Source: Acidisoma sp. PAMC 29798 (GTDB taxonomy: Bacteria > Pseudomonadota > Alphaproteobacteria > Acetobacterales > Acetobacteraceae). From it: a stretch of 64,000 bases of DNA. The stretch spans positions 1,550,001-1,614,000 of the forward strand of contig NZ_CP126994.1 of NCBI RefSeq assembly GCF_030252425.1, in the 5' to 3' direction. Position 1 is the first letter of the stretch; every line of letters starts with the position of its first letter. Below the pieces are notes generated by a model that saw nothing but the letters and a program-made list of their open reading frames with translations, was not told where the DNA came from and did not search any database. This document shows, one piece after another, positions 36,808 to 46,717 of the stretch. The translations under genes were made by a program, and so were the position numbers.

Positions 36808-38352
36808 TTAACGCTCGATCGCGATTTCGGCGGCGGCAATCTCCGCCTGGCGCTGCCGCACGGCGGCCTCACCGATCGGCGGACCCTTGAAGCGACGACG
36901 CTCCAGAAGGAACCAGCCGAGGATCAGCAGCACGACGCAACCGATCGCGTAATTGTCCAAGATGTCGTTCGGCGGCCGCGTGCCGATGAACAACAGGATG
37001 ATCGAGCCGAGCACCGTAATGATGGCGAAGGGCTTGGATAGCGCACCGAGACGGAAGGGCCCGAACTCCGTCCAGGTCTTGCCCTCGGCAAAGAAACCGG
37101 CGGCAACCGGCATGGCGTAGGAGATATACAGGAACACGGCGCAGCCGGCGGCCAGGGCGCTGAAGGCCGGCGAATAGAGCGTCGCCAGAATCGCCAGCAC
37201 AACCACGGTCCAGATCGCATAGGTCGGCGTGCGATAGACGTGGTGAACCTTCTTGAGGCCCGACGACCAGGGCAGACCGCCGTCTCGCGCGAAGGCGAAC
37301 AGCATGCGCGATGTGGAGGTGACGCCCGCCAGAGCGCACAGGTAGTTCGCCAGAACGATGGCGATATAGATCAGGAATTTTAGCCAGGTCGGGATGCCAA
37401 GGCCGCCGAGCAAGTTGAAGAAGACGTTGCCGCCGTCCTTGGCCGCTTTGGTGACATCGGGCATCGCGAGCACGAAGGCGCAGATCATAATGTAGCCGAA
37501 CACCGCCGACCAAACCACGGCGTGGATCATGCCCTTGGGCACGGTGCGCTGGGCATTGACCGTTTCCTCAGAGGTATGGGCCGAGGCGTCGAAGCCGGTG
37601 ATGGTATAAAGCGGTAGGATGAGGCCAAGGGCGATGGCCATCAGCGAACTGCCATAGTGCGGAAAGACCCCGCCGCCGGCGTCACCGGTATTGTTCACGA
37701 ATGTGAACAGGCGGCTGAAGTCGAGTTTCGGCGCGGCATACAGCATGGCGACCGTCAGCACGAGCGCCGTCACTAGGATGAGATAGCCGGAAAAGTCGGT
37801 CAGTTTCGTCGTCAGGCGAATGCCGAAATGATTGAACAGGCCCTGGCTGCCGGTGATGATGACGACGCCGATGGCCTGCTGCCACAGCCCCCATTTGGAG
37901 ACATCCATGTGGAAGATATTGGTCAGAACCAACTGGGTGAACAGGAGATAGACGCCGACATTCACCGAGGCCACGACGAAGATGAGGCCGAGAAGGTTGA
38001 TCCAAGCAGTCGCCCAGCCCCAGCCGCGTCCACCGAGAATCGAGGACCAGTGATAGAGCCCCCCGGCGGTGGGATAGGCCGAGGCGATCTGCGCCATGGA
38101 ACAGGCCACGATCAGCGCGAAGACCGAACCAATCAGCCAGCCGACGCCGATTCCGAAGCCGCCGGCCGAGCTGAAGCCGAGCTGAAACGACGTGATGCCG
38201 CCCGCAAGAATGCAAATGATCGAGAAGGAGATTGCGAAGTTCGAAAAGAGCGGCATGCGGCGGGAAAGCTCCTGCGCATAGCCCATCTTATGAAGATGCT
38301 GGATGTCGGTATCGATCGGCGTGTTGTCAGACACAGGCGGGGGCGGAGACAT
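36808..38352 (-). CDS. APC-superfamily amino acid/GABA permease
   Basis: A 514-residue membrane transporter with about 12 hydrophobic segments. Family features include a helix-1 region ILAGGITSFQLG, SAYPTAGGLYHWSS and GFDASAHTSEET. These match the amino acid/choline transporter (ACT, GABA permease-like) branch. The substrate is probably an amino acid or amine. It is divergent from the MFS gene with a 200-bp gap. No regulator is adjacent. Confidence 0.9.
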   Translation of the reverse strand: MSPPPPVSDNTPIDTDIQHLHKMGYAQELSRRMPLFSNFAISFSIICILAGGITSFQLGFSSAGGFGIGVGWLIGSVFALIVACSMAQIASAYPTAGGLYHWSSILGGRGWGWATAWINLLGLIFVVASVNVGVYLLFTQLVLTNIFHMDVSKWGLWQQAIGVVIITGSQGLFNHFGIRLTTKLTDFSGYLILVTALVLTVAMLYAAPKLDFSRLFTFVNNTGDAGGGVFPHYGSSLMAIALGLILPLYTITGFDASAHTSEETVNAQRTVPKGMIHAVVWSAVFGYIMICAFVLAMPDVTKAAKDGGNVFFNLLGGLGIPTWLKFLIYIAIVLANYLCALAGVTSTSRMLFAFARDGGLPWSSGLKKVHHVYRTPTYAIWTVVVLAILATLYSPAFSALAAGCAVFLYISYAMPVAAGFFAEGKTWTEFGPFRLGALSKPFAIITVLGSIILLFIGTRPPNDILDNYAIGCVVLLILGWFLLERRRFKGPPIGEAAVRQRQAEIAAAEIAIER

Positions 38353-38552
38353 GACGTTCCTTTCAAGCTGCCCAGCAAGGTTACCGTTAGATTACCATTT
38401 TGTTCAACTATCCGTGTTACGGCGCTGAGAGGCTTGGATGCGGTGGCTTTGATCGCCGCTTGGCAAGCCAGCCCCGAGATGACACGATCGGCTAGGTCCT
38501 TGGAGCTATAGGATTCTCCGGGCCGGTAGCGTCAAAAAACACGGGGAGCGAC

Positions 38553-39782
38553 ATGTCCGAAGACATACGGAACGCCAGGAATGTCGTGGTGGCCGCCTAT
38601 CTCGGCTGGACGCTGGATGCCTTCGACTTCTTCATCATGATTTTCGTCTTCGACGACGTCGCCAAGACCTTCGGCGTCGGACTGACCACGGCGAGCTTCG
38701 CCATCACATTGACACTTCTGATGCGCGCCTTTGGGGCCTACTTCTTCGGCCGGCTCGCCGATCGTTACGGCCGACGCCCGGTCATGATGGCGAATATCCT
38801 GTGCTTTTCGGCTCTGGAATTGCTGTCCGGCCTTGCACCGACATTGCTCGCCTTCATGGTCCTGCGGGCGCTGTTCGGCCTCGCCATGGGCGGTGAATGG
38901 GGCGTCGGATCGTCCTTGACGATGGAGACCATTCCCGCTCGTTGGCGCGGCTGGGTCTCGGGCTTGCTCCAGGCGGGCTACCCGAGCGGCTATCTGCTCG
39001 CGACGCTCGCCTATGGCATCCTCGGGCCGCATGTCGGCTGGCGCGGGTTGTTCATGGTCGGCGCCATCCCGGCGCTGCTCGTGGTCTATATCCGCCGTAA
39101 TGTGCCCGAAAGCCCGGATTGGACGCTGCGGCAGCAGCGTCCGCGCACCCCGGTGATGGAGGTGCTGCGCAAGAATATCGGCCTCACGGTCTATGCCGTC
39201 ATCCTGATGATGGCCTTCAACTTCTTCAGCCACGGCACGCAGGATATCTATCCCAAGGCCTTCCTGAAGGTGCAGCACGGCTTCAGCCACGACACCATTA
39301 CCATCATCGCCATTACCTATAATATCGGGGCGATGCTCGGCGGCGTGTCGTTCGGCGCCATCTCCCAAGTCATCGGGCGGCGCAAGGCGATCGTGATCGC
39401 CGCCGTCCTGGCCTTGCCGATCATTCCGCTGTGGGCCTTCTCGTCCTCGCCATGGCTGCTCGGCCTCGGCGCCTTCCTCATGCAGTTCATGGTCCAGGGC
39501 GCCTGGGGCGTCATTCCCGCCCATCTGAATGAGCTGTCGCCGTCCGAAATCCGGGGCACCTTTCCGGGCGTCGTCTACCAGATGGGCAACTTCCTCGCGT
39601 CGTATAATGCGACCCTACAGACAGCTATTGGCGCGCGCTTCCACCACAATTACAGCTACGCCCTCGCTGGTGTGGCGGGCGTTGTGGCGGTGATGATCGC
39701 GCTGCTGGTGGGTTTTGGCATCGAGAACAAGGACGTGAAGCTCGGCGTCGAAGCGGTGCCGGAGCCGCGACGGGTCGCCTAG
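38553..39782 (+). CDS. MFS transporter (SHS/lactate-type)
   Basis: A 409-aa major facilitator with about 12 membrane segments. The helix-1 motif LGWTLDAFDFFIM, the loop RLADRYGRRPVMM between helices 2 and 3 and GGEWGVGSSLTMETIP are typical of the sialate:H+ symporter (SHS) group that includes lactate transporters. A GGGGAG site is near the ATG. The substrate is probably a carboxylate. Confidence 0.88.
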   Translation: MSEDIRNARNVVVAAYLGWTLDAFDFFIMIFVFDDVAKTFGVGLTTASFAITLTLLMRAFGAYFFGRLADRYGRRPVMMANILCFSALELLSGLAPTLLAFMVLRALFGLAMGGEWGVGSSLTMETIPARWRGWVSGLLQAGYPSGYLLATLAYGILGPHVGWRGLFMVGAIPALLVVYIRRNVPESPDWTLRQQRPRTPVMEVLRKNIGLTVYAVILMMAFNFFSHGTQDIYPKAFLKVQHGFSHDTITIIAITYNIGAMLGGVSFGAISQVIGRRKAIVIAAVLALPIIPLWAFSSSPWLLGLGAFLMQFMVQGAWGVIPAHLNELSPSEIRGTFPGVVYQMGNFLASYNATLQTAIGARFHHNYSYALAGVAGVVAVMIALLVGFGIENKDVKLGVEAVPEPRRVA

Positions 39783-39789
39783 CGGCTCT

Positions 39790-39864
39790 TGGTGGAATGC
39801 GCTGCGCTTTTCCACCCTGCGAGAGGCACGGCCCCGTAGGGCGGATGAGCGCAGCGCTATCCGC
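39790..39864. repeat. Pair of GTAGGG-type palindromic repeats
   Basis: An inverted copy (GGTGGAATGCGCTGCGC with its complement arm, 39790-39817) and a direct copy (GTAGGGCGGATGAGCGCAGC then GCTATCCGCC, 39836-39864). The direct copy supplies the TAG stop of the leftward histidine-kinase gene. Confidence 0.85.
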
Positions 39865-40576
39865 CGAAGGCCGGCAGCGTCACCACCATGCAGGTCCGGC
39901 CATCCTCGCGGCGGTCGCGCAGGCTCAGGCTGCCGCCATGCGCCTGCACCAGATCGCGGGCCACGACGAATCCGAGCCCCGTGCTGCCGTAACGGAAGGT
40001 GCCGGAAAACGGCATAAACGCCGCCGCCGCGTCCACATCCCGAAACGGGCGGCCATCATCGGTCAGCACGATGGCGATCATGGCGCCATGATCCTCGACA
40101 TGAACCACCGCCCGCTTCGCCTGGGCCTTCGCCGACACCCGCAATAGATTGCCGAGCGCCCGGCCGACATGAACGCGGTCGGCCTCCAGCATCACATGCG
40201 CCGGCGCCGTATTCTCCACCGCGAAGGTGGTGTGGTGGCGGCACAGCTCCTCGGCGATCTCGGCCACCAGCTCCGCCAAGCCGAATCGCGTCGGCGTCAG
40301 GTTCGGCGGCTTTTCACCGGTGAAATCCACCGTCCGTTCGACCAAGGCATTCGCTTGCTCGAACAGCGTGACGAGGAGCGAGCCGGACCGGCTGACCTTG
40401 GCGTCCTCGGACATCGACAGCCGGTCGGCGATCATCAGCGCCGAGGTCATCATATTGCGCAGGTCGTGATTGATCTTCGCCTGCAGCATGCCGAGTTCGG
40501 CGAGGCGACGCAGGCGCCAGCGGTCCTCATCGAGTTCCGCCCGAAGCCGTACCAGCTCTTCGGATGGGTCGCTCAT
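39857..40576 (-). CDS. Small soluble histidine kinase-like protein
   Basis: A 239-residue protein with a dimerisation/phosphoacceptor segment KINHDLRNMMTSALMIADRL (His about residue 37) and an ATPase domain. The N-box is GRALGNLLRV, the D-box is LTDDGRPF and the G2 box is GSTGLGFVVARDL. There is no sensor domain or membrane segment. Its start overlaps the patatin stop (ATGA), so the two are coupled. Partner response regulator not seen nearby. Stop codon falls inside a palindromic repeat. Confidence 0.8.
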   Translation of the reverse strand: MSDPSEELVRLRAELDEDRWRLRRLAELGMLQAKINHDLRNMMTSALMIADRLSMSEDAKVSRSGSLLVTLFEQANALVERTVDFTGEKPPNLTPTRFGLAELVAEIAEELCRHHTTFAVENTAPAHVMLEADRVHVGRALGNLLRVSAKAQAKRAVVHVEDHGAMIAIVLTDDGRPFRDVDAAAAFMPFSGTFRYGSTGLGFVVARDLVQAHGGSLSLRDRREDGRTCMVVTLPAFGG

Positions 40577-41544
40577 ACGAGGAAGCCTTCCCGCATCGGC
40601 ACCGCCATCGCCTCGTCCGCGGCGATCTGCCCACCAGCGAAGAGTTCCGCCAGAAAGTCCGCGTCCGTATTGAACTTGCTTGAAATCGGCAGGTCGCCCA
40701 GCGCCGGATCGGCATCGAGGGCGCGCAGCAGCAGGCCGGGCGGCAGGGTCAGCAACTCCGTCTCCAGCACCGTATGGCAGGCGATTTCATTGAGGCGGTT
40801 CATGATTTCGGCAGGTGTCCGGGGCACGCCGTGGCGGCGGGCGGGCTGGCCGCGAATGAGGATCAGCTCGCGCGGATGATGGGCGAGGAGGGGGGCGAGC
40901 GGCGGATTGCCGCTATAGCCGCCATCCCAAAAGGCGCGCCCGTCGATTTCGACGGCGGGAAAGATCAGCGGCAGGCAGGTGGAGGCGAGCAGCACATCCA
41001 CGGTGATAGTCTCATTTGTGAAGATGACGGCGCCGCCCGTTTCCACATCCGTGACACCGACATAGAGGCGTGTCGCGGACGGATGGCATAGCAGGTCAGG
41101 CTGCAACATCTCCTCCAGCAGCGGGCGCAGCGGATTGTGGCCGAGGGGGTTGAGCTGGTGCGGGCTGAACAGCCGCATCGTCGTCTCCAACCCCGCCCAG
41201 ACCATGTTATTGCTGAGGTCCCAGCCGTAAAGCCAACGTTCGATGGGGGAATTCTGCACCGGGCTCATGGCGCCCGCCGAGCCGACGCTTTTCCACAAAC
41301 GGCGCATCGCGGCACGCGCACCCGGCGCGCCGTTTTCGACCATGCCCTGTACCATGGCCGTGCCAAGCATCGCGCCGGACGAAACGCCGCAGACGGAGTC
41401 GAAGACGCTTCCGGTCTCCAACAAGCGGTCGAGCGCGCCCCAGGTAAAGGCGCCGTGCGCCGAGCCACCCTGGAGGGCGAGGGCGATTCCCCCCGTGTCT
41501 CCTGGCCCTGAACCGGTCGGTCTTGATGGCATTTTGATGTCCAT
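40573..41544 (-). CDS. Patatin-like phospholipase
   Basis: A serine lipid hydrolase of about 323 aa. The oxyanion motif is GGSAHGAFTWG, the nucleophile Ser is in GVSSGA and the catalytic Asp is in DGGYSG, so the Ser-Asp dyad is complete. No signal peptide is seen. The start is uncertain: the Met at 41544 (MDIKMPSRP) gives the most family-like N-terminus, but no ribosome site is clear and the frame stays open to 41631. It is divergent from the rpmH operon. Confidence 0.85.
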   Translation of the reverse strand: MDIKMPSRPTGSGPGDTGGIALALQGGSAHGAFTWGALDRLLETGSVFDSVCGVSSGAMLGTAMVQGMVENGAPGARAAMRRLWKSVGSAGAMSPVQNSPIERWLYGWDLSNNMVWAGLETTMRLFSPHQLNPLGHNPLRPLLEEMLQPDLLCHPSATRLYVGVTDVETGGAVIFTNETITVDVLLASTCLPLIFPAVEIDGRAFWDGGYSGNPPLAPLLAHHPRELILIRGQPARRHGVPRTPAEIMNRLNEIACHTVLETELLTLPPGLLLRALDADPALGDLPISSKFNTDADFLAELFAGGQIAADEAMAVPMREGFLV

Positions 41545-41592
41545 GGGCGATAGATGAGCGAAAACTCGCATCTGGCAACGGCTGCTTGCGCA

Positions 41593-41622
41593 TTGACGCC
41601 TGTGGGAGGCGAACCTTATACC
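41593..41622 (+). promoter_or_regulatory. Likely sigma-70 promoter of the rpmH operon
   Basis: TTGACG at 41593 and TATACC at 41617 with an 18-base spacer, about 105 bases before the rpmH start. The match and the position upstream of a ribosomal-protein operon make it the best promoter candidate in the window. Confidence 0.55.
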
Positions 41623-41727
41623 CCGCCGCAACGGTGCCTTCGCGGGCGCCGCGTCGGCTGTTGTCGATCGTCGTTACCGGGTCCGGTGGAAAATAGTCCA
41701 CCATGACCAAGAAGTCTGGAGAGAATT

Positions 41728-41862
41728 GTGAAGCGCACCTATCAACCCTCGAAGATCGTCCGCAAGCGGCGGCATGGCTTTCGCGCCCGTATGGAAACTG
41801 TTGGCGGCCGAAAGGTGCTCGCCAATCGTCGTGCCAAGGGCCGCAAGAAGCTTTCCGCCTAG
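41728..41862 (+). CDS. rpmH: 50S ribosomal protein L34
   Basis: A 44-residue very basic ribosomal protein: [17 protein letters not shown] at the start and [10 protein letters not shown] at the end are diagnostic. It starts at GTG with GGAGAG upstream. It heads the conserved rpmH-rnpA-yidD-yidC run found in most bacteria. Confidence 0.97.
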   Translation: MKRTYQPSKIVRKRRHGFRARMETVGGRKVLANRRAKGRKKLSA

Positions 41863-41885
41863 TTTCGTACGCTGAAGGTGGCGCC

Positions 41886-42263
41886 GTGGCGACGACTCTC
41901 ATGAGCCAGCCGCCACGCCTCAAGCGACGGGCTGAGTTTCTTCGGGTTGCGAGCAAAGGGGCGAAGGCGCCGATGCCGGGTCTGGTGCTTCAGTTCATGC
42001 CGCGTGAGGATGACGCGCCGTTTCGCGTCGGTTTCACGGTCACAAAAAAGGTCGGCAACGCCGTGGTCCGTAACCGGACCAAGCGGCGGCTGCGAGAAGC
42101 TGTGCGCCTCACCATGGATATCGAGAGCTATCGTGGTTTCGACATGGTGGTGATCGGCCGGGACCGTACGGCGGCGCGGCCGTTCCTCGACCTGATGGCC
42201 GATGTTCGCAATGCGGTCGCCAAGGCGCGCCGCACGGTTTCGACGCAGGCAACCCGTTCATGA
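41886..42263 (+). CDS. rnpA: Ribonuclease P protein component
   Basis: Binds RNase P RNA and helps mature tRNA 5' ends. The RNP motif RNRTKRRLREAVR and the FRVGFTVTKKVGNAVV stretch are clear. The GTG start at 41886 is chosen because AAGGTGG lies about eight bases upstream (125 aa); ATG 41901 is an alternative. It overlaps yidD by 4 bases. Confidence 0.95.
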   Translation: MATTLMSQPPRLKRRAEFLRVASKGAKAPMPGLVLQFMPREDDAPFRVGFTVTKKVGNAVVRNRTKRRLREAVRLTMDIESYRGFDMVVIGRDRTAARPFLDLMADVRNAVAKARRTVSTQATRS

Positions 42264-42574
42264 ACGACATGCTGGCGACGCTGCTGCGCGCCTTGCTGAT
42301 CGGACTGGTGCGTTTCTACCAACTCGTCTTCCGCCCCATTCTCGGCTCCAACTGCCGGTTCACGCCAAGCTGCAGCGACTATGCGATCGCCGCGGTTCGC
42401 GAGCATGGCGCCGTCCGCGGCGGCTATCTCGCGGGCCGCCGCATCCTGCGCTGCCATCCCTGGCATGCCGGCGGGGACGATCCTGTGCCGCCTCGCCACG
42501 ACCACTGTGACCACCCTCATTCTGACTCGACGCCGGGCGCGCCCCGGCAATCAACCTGGGACCCTGTCGGCTGA
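42260..42574 (+). CDS. yidD: Membrane protein insertion efficiency factor YidD
   Basis: A small peripheral membrane protein that aids YidC-dependent insertion. The signature RFYQLVFRPILGSNCRFTPS followed by CSDYAIAAV is present, then RILRCHPWHAGG. The 104-aa length includes a His/Asp-rich tail. Overlaps on both sides (ATGA with rnpA, TGATG with yidC). Confidence 0.95.
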   Translation: MNDMLATLLRALLIGLVRFYQLVFRPILGSNCRFTPSCSDYAIAAVREHGAVRGGYLAGRRILRCHPWHAGGDDPVPPRHDHCDHPHSDSTPGAPRQSTWDPVG

Positions 42575-44349
42575 TGGATCAGAAGCGCCTCATAATCGCG
42601 ATTGCGGTCTCTCTCGCGATCCTACTCGGCTTCGAGTTCCTGGTGCGGCCGCACCTCCCGCAACCGCCACCCGAGCCGGCGGCCATCGCCACCACCACCA
42701 ATCCGTCTGCCGATAACCCAGCGCCTTCGGGCACGGGCGCCCCTGGCGCGCCCGCCACGGCCGCGACCTCGGCGCCGTCCCCGCGGGTCATCATCCAGGC
42801 GCCCCGCGTTGCCGGCAGCCTCAACCTGCGCGGCGCCTCGCTCGATGATCTGGTGCTGACCGATTATCACGAGACGATCGACCCGAAGTCGCCGCTGGTA
42901 CGGTTGCTGGAGCCGACGTCGCAGCCGAAGCCCTATTACATCCAGTTCGGCTGGACGGCCGCGCCCGGTGCGGTGCTGGACGGCACACCGGTCAAGCTGC
43001 CGGATTCTAACACGCTGTGGACCGCCTCAGCCACCACTCTCGATCCCGCGCATCCGCTGACGCTGACCTGGCCGAACGGGCAGGGGCTGACCTTCTCGAT
43101 CCTGCTCACCATCGACGACCATTATATGTTTGCGATCGATCAGAAGGTCGCGAATGCGGCCAAGCAGCCGGTTGCCCTCTATCCGTGGTCGCGCATTCGC
43201 CGCGACTACCAGCCCGAGACGAGCGGCTACTATTTGCTGCATGAAGGCCCGGTCGGCGTCTTCGGCGGCACGCTGCATGAGCTTGGCTATAAGGGCATCA
43301 AGAGCGACGGCGCCCATCATGACGGCGTCGGCTACACCGAGACGAGCAATGGCGGCTGGCTGGGCTTCACCGACAAATATTGGCTGACGGCGCTGATCCC
43401 GGACCAGCAGACGGATGTCACGGCCTCGGCGCGCGCCTTCATGGTGAACGGCACAGACGGCTATCAGACTGACTTCATCTCCAAGGCGCCCGAGACCGTA
43501 GCGCCCGGCGCCACCGTGTCCACCACGAGCCGGTTGTTCGCCGGCGCCAAGGTGGTCAGCCTGCTGGATCGCTATGAGGCCGAGTATCATATCCCGAGCT
43601 TCGACAAGTCGGTCGATTTCGGCATCTTCTACTTCCTGACCAAGCCGATCTTCTTCGCGCTCGATTACCTGAACAAGGTGCTGGGCAATTTCGGCCTGGC
43701 GATCATGGTCTTCACCGTCGCGGTGAAGCTGCTGTTCTTCCCGCTCGCCAACAAATCCTACAAGTCCATGAGCAAGATGAAGCTCCTGGCGCCGAAGATG
43801 CAGGAGGTGCGGGAGCGCTTCAAGGATGACCCGTCCAAGCAGCAGGGCGAGATCATGGCGCTGTATCGCGCCGAGAAGGTCAATCCGGCATCAGGCTGCT
43901 TGCCGATGGTGATCCAGATCCCGGTCTTCTTCTGCCTCTATAAGGTGATCTTCGTGACCATCGAAATGCGGCACGCGCCGTTCTTCGGTTGGATCCATGA
44001 TCTATCGGCGACTGACCCCACGAATATCTTCACGCTCTTCGGCCTGATCCCTTGGGACCCGATGGCGGTCGCGCCCTTCCTGCATCTGGGCATCTGGCCG
44101 CTGATCATGGGCTGCACCATGGTTCTGCAGCAGCGCCTGAACCCGCCGCCGCCGGACCCCACACAGGCCCGCCTGTTCCAGCTCATGCCGATCATCTTCA
44201 CCTTCATGCTGGCGCGCTTCCCGGCCGGACTGGTGATCTACTGGAGCTGGAACAACCTGCTTTCCGTCGCGCAGCAGTGGTTCATCATGCGCCGCACGCG
44301 GCTGGACCGGCCGTCCCGCGCGCTTCGCACCGCCCGCAAGGGCGCCTGA
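42574..44349 (+). CDS. yidC: Membrane protein insertase YidC
   Basis: Inserts and folds inner-membrane proteins, with or without Sec. The 591-aa protein has an N-terminal membrane helix, then a linker rich in Ala, Pro and Thr. The large periplasmic domain follows (about residues 70-350). The insertase core begins near residue 350 (NFGLAIMVFTVAVKLLFFPL, MSKMKLLAPKM) and ends with a basic tail. ATG shares a base with the yidD stop. Confidence 0.97.
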   Translation: MDQKRLIIAIAVSLAILLGFEFLVRPHLPQPPPEPAAIATTTNPSADNPAPSGTGAPGAPATAATSAPSPRVIIQAPRVAGSLNLRGASLDDLVLTDYHETIDPKSPLVRLLEPTSQPKPYYIQFGWTAAPGAVLDGTPVKLPDSNTLWTASATTLDPAHPLTLTWPNGQGLTFSILLTIDDHYMFAIDQKVANAAKQPVALYPWSRIRRDYQPETSGYYLLHEGPVGVFGGTLHELGYKGIKSDGAHHDGVGYTETSNGGWLGFTDKYWLTALIPDQQTDVTASARAFMVNGTDGYQTDFISKAPETVAPGATVSTTSRLFAGAKVVSLLDRYEAEYHIPSFDKSVDFGIFYFLTKPIFFALDYLNKVLGNFGLAIMVFTVAVKLLFFPLANKSYKSMSKMKLLAPKMQEVRERFKDDPSKQQGEIMALYRAEKVNPASGCLPMVIQIPVFFCLYKVIFVTIEMRHAPFFGWIHDLSATDPTNIFTLFGLIPWDPMAVAPFLHLGIWPLIMGCTMVLQQRLNPPPPDPTQARLFQLMPIIFTFMLARFPAGLVIYWSWNNLLSVAQQWFIMRRTRLDRPSRALRTARKGA

Positions 44350-44361
44350 GGCGCTGGGTCT

Positions 44362-45048
44362 ATGGCCGCACGCGACGATGATGACCACGGTGACGCGCCG
44401 GAGGGGTTGAACCTCGCCGTCGAGCCGCCGACGGCGGAAGTGCTGGAAGCGGCGCGGCTCATATTTGCCGCGCCCTGCCGGTTCTTTTTCGCGGCCCAGC
44501 GACTGGATCAGCTGCCGCCGCCCGCCGGCATCGAAATCGCCTTCGCCGGTCGGTCGAATGTCGGCAAGTCGACGCTGATCAATGCGCTGACCGGCCAGAA
44601 TGCGCTGGCCAGAGCCTCCAACACGCCGGGCCGAACGCGGCAGCTCAACTTCTTCGACCTCGGTGGGCGCCTGACGCTCGTCGATATGCCGGGCTACGGC
44701 TATGCCCAGGCCGAGAAGAAGGTGAAGGAAGACTGGCAGGGCCTGATGTTCGAGTATTTGCGCGGCCGCCCAAATCTGCGCCGGGTCGCCCTGCTGATGG
44801 ATGCGCGGGTCGAGGTCAAGGAATCCGACACGGCCGTGATGGAGTTGCTGGACAAAGCCGCCGTCACCTTTCAGATCGTGGTGACCAAGGCCGATGGCAT
44901 CAAACCGCCGGCGCTGGAGCGCAAGCTGGAGGCGCTGGGCGCCTTGGCCCGCAAGCACGCGGCCGGCTTCCCTGAGGTGCTGGTGACCAGTGCGCGGAGC
45001 GGAGACGGCATCCCCGAAGCGCGGGCGGCCTTTGCCTCGCTGATCTGA
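44362..45048 (+). CDS. engB: Ribosome biogenesis GTP-binding protein EngB/YsxC
   Basis: A GTPase needed for large-subunit assembly. G1 [11 protein letters not shown], the G2 region [13 protein letters not shown]3 DMPGYGYA and G4 VTKADG are all present in a 228-aa protein. It follows yidC by 12 bases, the usual place for this gene in alphaproteobacteria, and precedes argB. Confidence 0.95.
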   Translation: MAARDDDDHGDAPEGLNLAVEPPTAEVLEAARLIFAAPCRFFFAAQRLDQLPPPAGIEIAFAGRSNVGKSTLINALTGQNALARASNTPGRTRQLNFFDLGGRLTLVDMPGYGYAQAEKKVKEDWQGLMFEYLRGRPNLRRVALLMDARVEVKESDTAVMELLDKAAVTFQIVVTKADGIKPPALERKLEALGALARKHAAGFPEVLVTSARSGDGIPEARAAFASLI

Positions 45049-45088
45049 CTTTGACGTCCGCCTGGCCACGATGAGGGAGACGCTGACG

Positions 45089-45991
45089 ATGACCAATGCC
45101 GCCGAACGCTACCGGATCGCTGCCGAACAAGCCTCCACCGTCTCACGCGCGCTGCCCTATCTGCGCCGCTATGCCGGCGCCACCATCGTCGTCAAATACG
45201 GCGGCCATGCCATGGGCGACGAAAAGCTCTCCGCCAGCTTTGGGCGCGACATCGCCGCCCTGAAGCAGGTCGGCATCAATCCCGTCGTGGTCCATGGCGG
45301 CGGGCCGCAGATCAACGCCATGCTCAAGCGGCTGGCGATCCAATCCACCTTCGTGGACGGGCTGCGCGTCACGGATGCCGCCATGGTCGAGGTTGTGGAA
45401 ATGGTGCTCGCCGGGTCGGTCAATAAGCATGTGGCGTCGCTCATCACCCAGGCCGGCGCCCTCGCGGTGGGGATCTGCGGCAAGGACGGTGGCCTGATTC
45501 GCGCCCGCAAGCTGACGCGCCTGACCCGCGATCCCGACAGCCATATCGAGCGCGCGCTCGACCTCGGCTTCGTGGGCGAGCCTGCGCATGTCGATATCCG
45601 CGTCATCCACGCCCTGACGGGCGCGGGCCTCATTCCGGTGATTGCGCCTGTCGGCATCGGCGATGACGGGGAGACCTACAATATCAACGCCGATACCGCG
45701 GCCAGCGCCATCGCCGCCGCCCTGTCGGCCCATCGGTTGCTGATGCTGACGGATGTGCCGGGCGTGCTGGATGAGAACAAGGAACTGCTGCCGGAATTGA
45801 CGGTGGAGCAGGTCGAGGCCGGCATCGCGAGCGGCATGATCACCGGCGGCATGATCCCCAAGGTTGAAAACTGTGTGGCGGCAGTCCGTGGCGGCGTGAA
45901 GGGGGCGACCATTCTGGATGGTCGCGTCGAACACGCTTGCTTGCTGGAGCTCTTCACGGAAGGTGGCGTCGGCACCATGATTCTTGGCTGA
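45089..45991 (+). CDS. argB: Acetylglutamate kinase
   Basis: Phosphorylates N-acetylglutamate, the second step of arginine synthesis. KYGGHAMGD and VHGGGPQIN bind nucleotide and substrate, and GMIPKVENC is near the end. The N-terminal helix before KYGGHAM is the kind found in arginine-inhibited hexameric enzymes, so feedback control is likely. ATG 45089 is chosen for the AGGGAG nine bases upstream (300 aa). Confidence 0.95.
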   Translation: MTNAAERYRIAAEQASTVSRALPYLRRYAGATIVVKYGGHAMGDEKLSASFGRDIAALKQVGINPVVVHGGGPQINAMLKRLAIQSTFVDGLRVTDAAMVEVVEMVLAGSVNKHVASLITQAGALAVGICGKDGGLIRARKLTRLTRDPDSHIERALDLGFVGEPAHVDIRVIHALTGAGLIPVIAPVGIGDDGETYNINADTAASAIAAALSAHRLLMLTDVPGVLDENKELLPELTVEQVEAGIASGMITGGMIPKVENCVAAVRGGVKGATILDGRVEHACLLELFTEGGVGTMILG

Positions 45992-46016
45992 ACAACGCAG
46001 TATGGGCGAACGCAGA

Positions 46017-46709
46017 ATGACCAGCATCCGACGTCTCCCTGCGATCGCCGCCTTGGTCGCGGCGTTCGCGCTTGGACCGGTGGGCGCGCGTGCCGAGCAT
46101 TCCGAGGCGAATTTTCCTGGCATTGGCGTGGTTGGGATCAAGACCGTCAAGGCGGTGGGCGCGGTGCCGGCGATCGTTCTCACCAATGCCCAGGGCAGGG
46201 TGCTGTTGAACGCCACGGTGGGCAGCGCCCAGTCCGACACCTTCGCCATCCAGCAGAACGCAGACGGGACGATGAACCCGACCGTGCATTACGCCGTGCT
46301 GCCGGGGCCGGACCCGAGTTCGGTTGCGGTTCTGGCTGTCGCCGCCGCAACGGGCGGATCGGATTGCGCCTATGAGGCAATCGTCTTCGGGTCGGAGCAC
46401 GGCAAGCTCAGCCTCTGGACGCCCCGCGACATCGACACCTTGGCCGAGGGCGGCATCTATGTCGGTGACCTCGGTGGGCGGCGCGGCTACGGCCTGGCGG
46501 TGTGGAACTTCATCTGGGGCAATGAGCCGCATGTCGCTCCGCATCGCTATGCGGTGACGCTGTATCGGCTGAACCGGAAGCGGATGCAGTTCATCAAGAC
46601 GGCGGACATGGCGACGCGCGCCAAATATGCGGATGATGCGGCGGCCCTGCGGGAGTTGAAGCTGACCTTCCCGAACCTGACGCGATCGATTCCGAAGCTC
46701 GCCTGTTAG
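46017..46709 (+). CDS. Exported hypothetical protein
   Basis: A 230-residue protein with a signal peptide (about residues 1-26, ending VGARA). The mature part has beta-rich segments and a C-terminal helical stretch; one Cys is in GGSDCAYEA and another is the last residue. No known family is recognised. The start at 46017 gives the most normal signal peptide; ATG 46002 is also possible. It follows argB by 25 bases and may share its mRNA. Confidence 0.65.
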   Translation: MTSIRRLPAIAALVAAFALGPVGARAEHSEANFPGIGVVGIKTVKAVGAVPAIVLTNAQGRVLLNATVGSAQSDTFAIQQNADGTMNPTVHYAVLPGPDPSSVAVLAVAAATGGSDCAYEAIVFGSEHGKLSLWTPRDIDTLAEGGIYVGDLGGRRGYGLAVWNFIWGNEPHVAPHRYAVTLYRLNRKRMQFIKTADMATRAKYADDAAALRELKLTFPNLTRSIPKLAC

Positions 46710-46717
46710 AGGCGATC

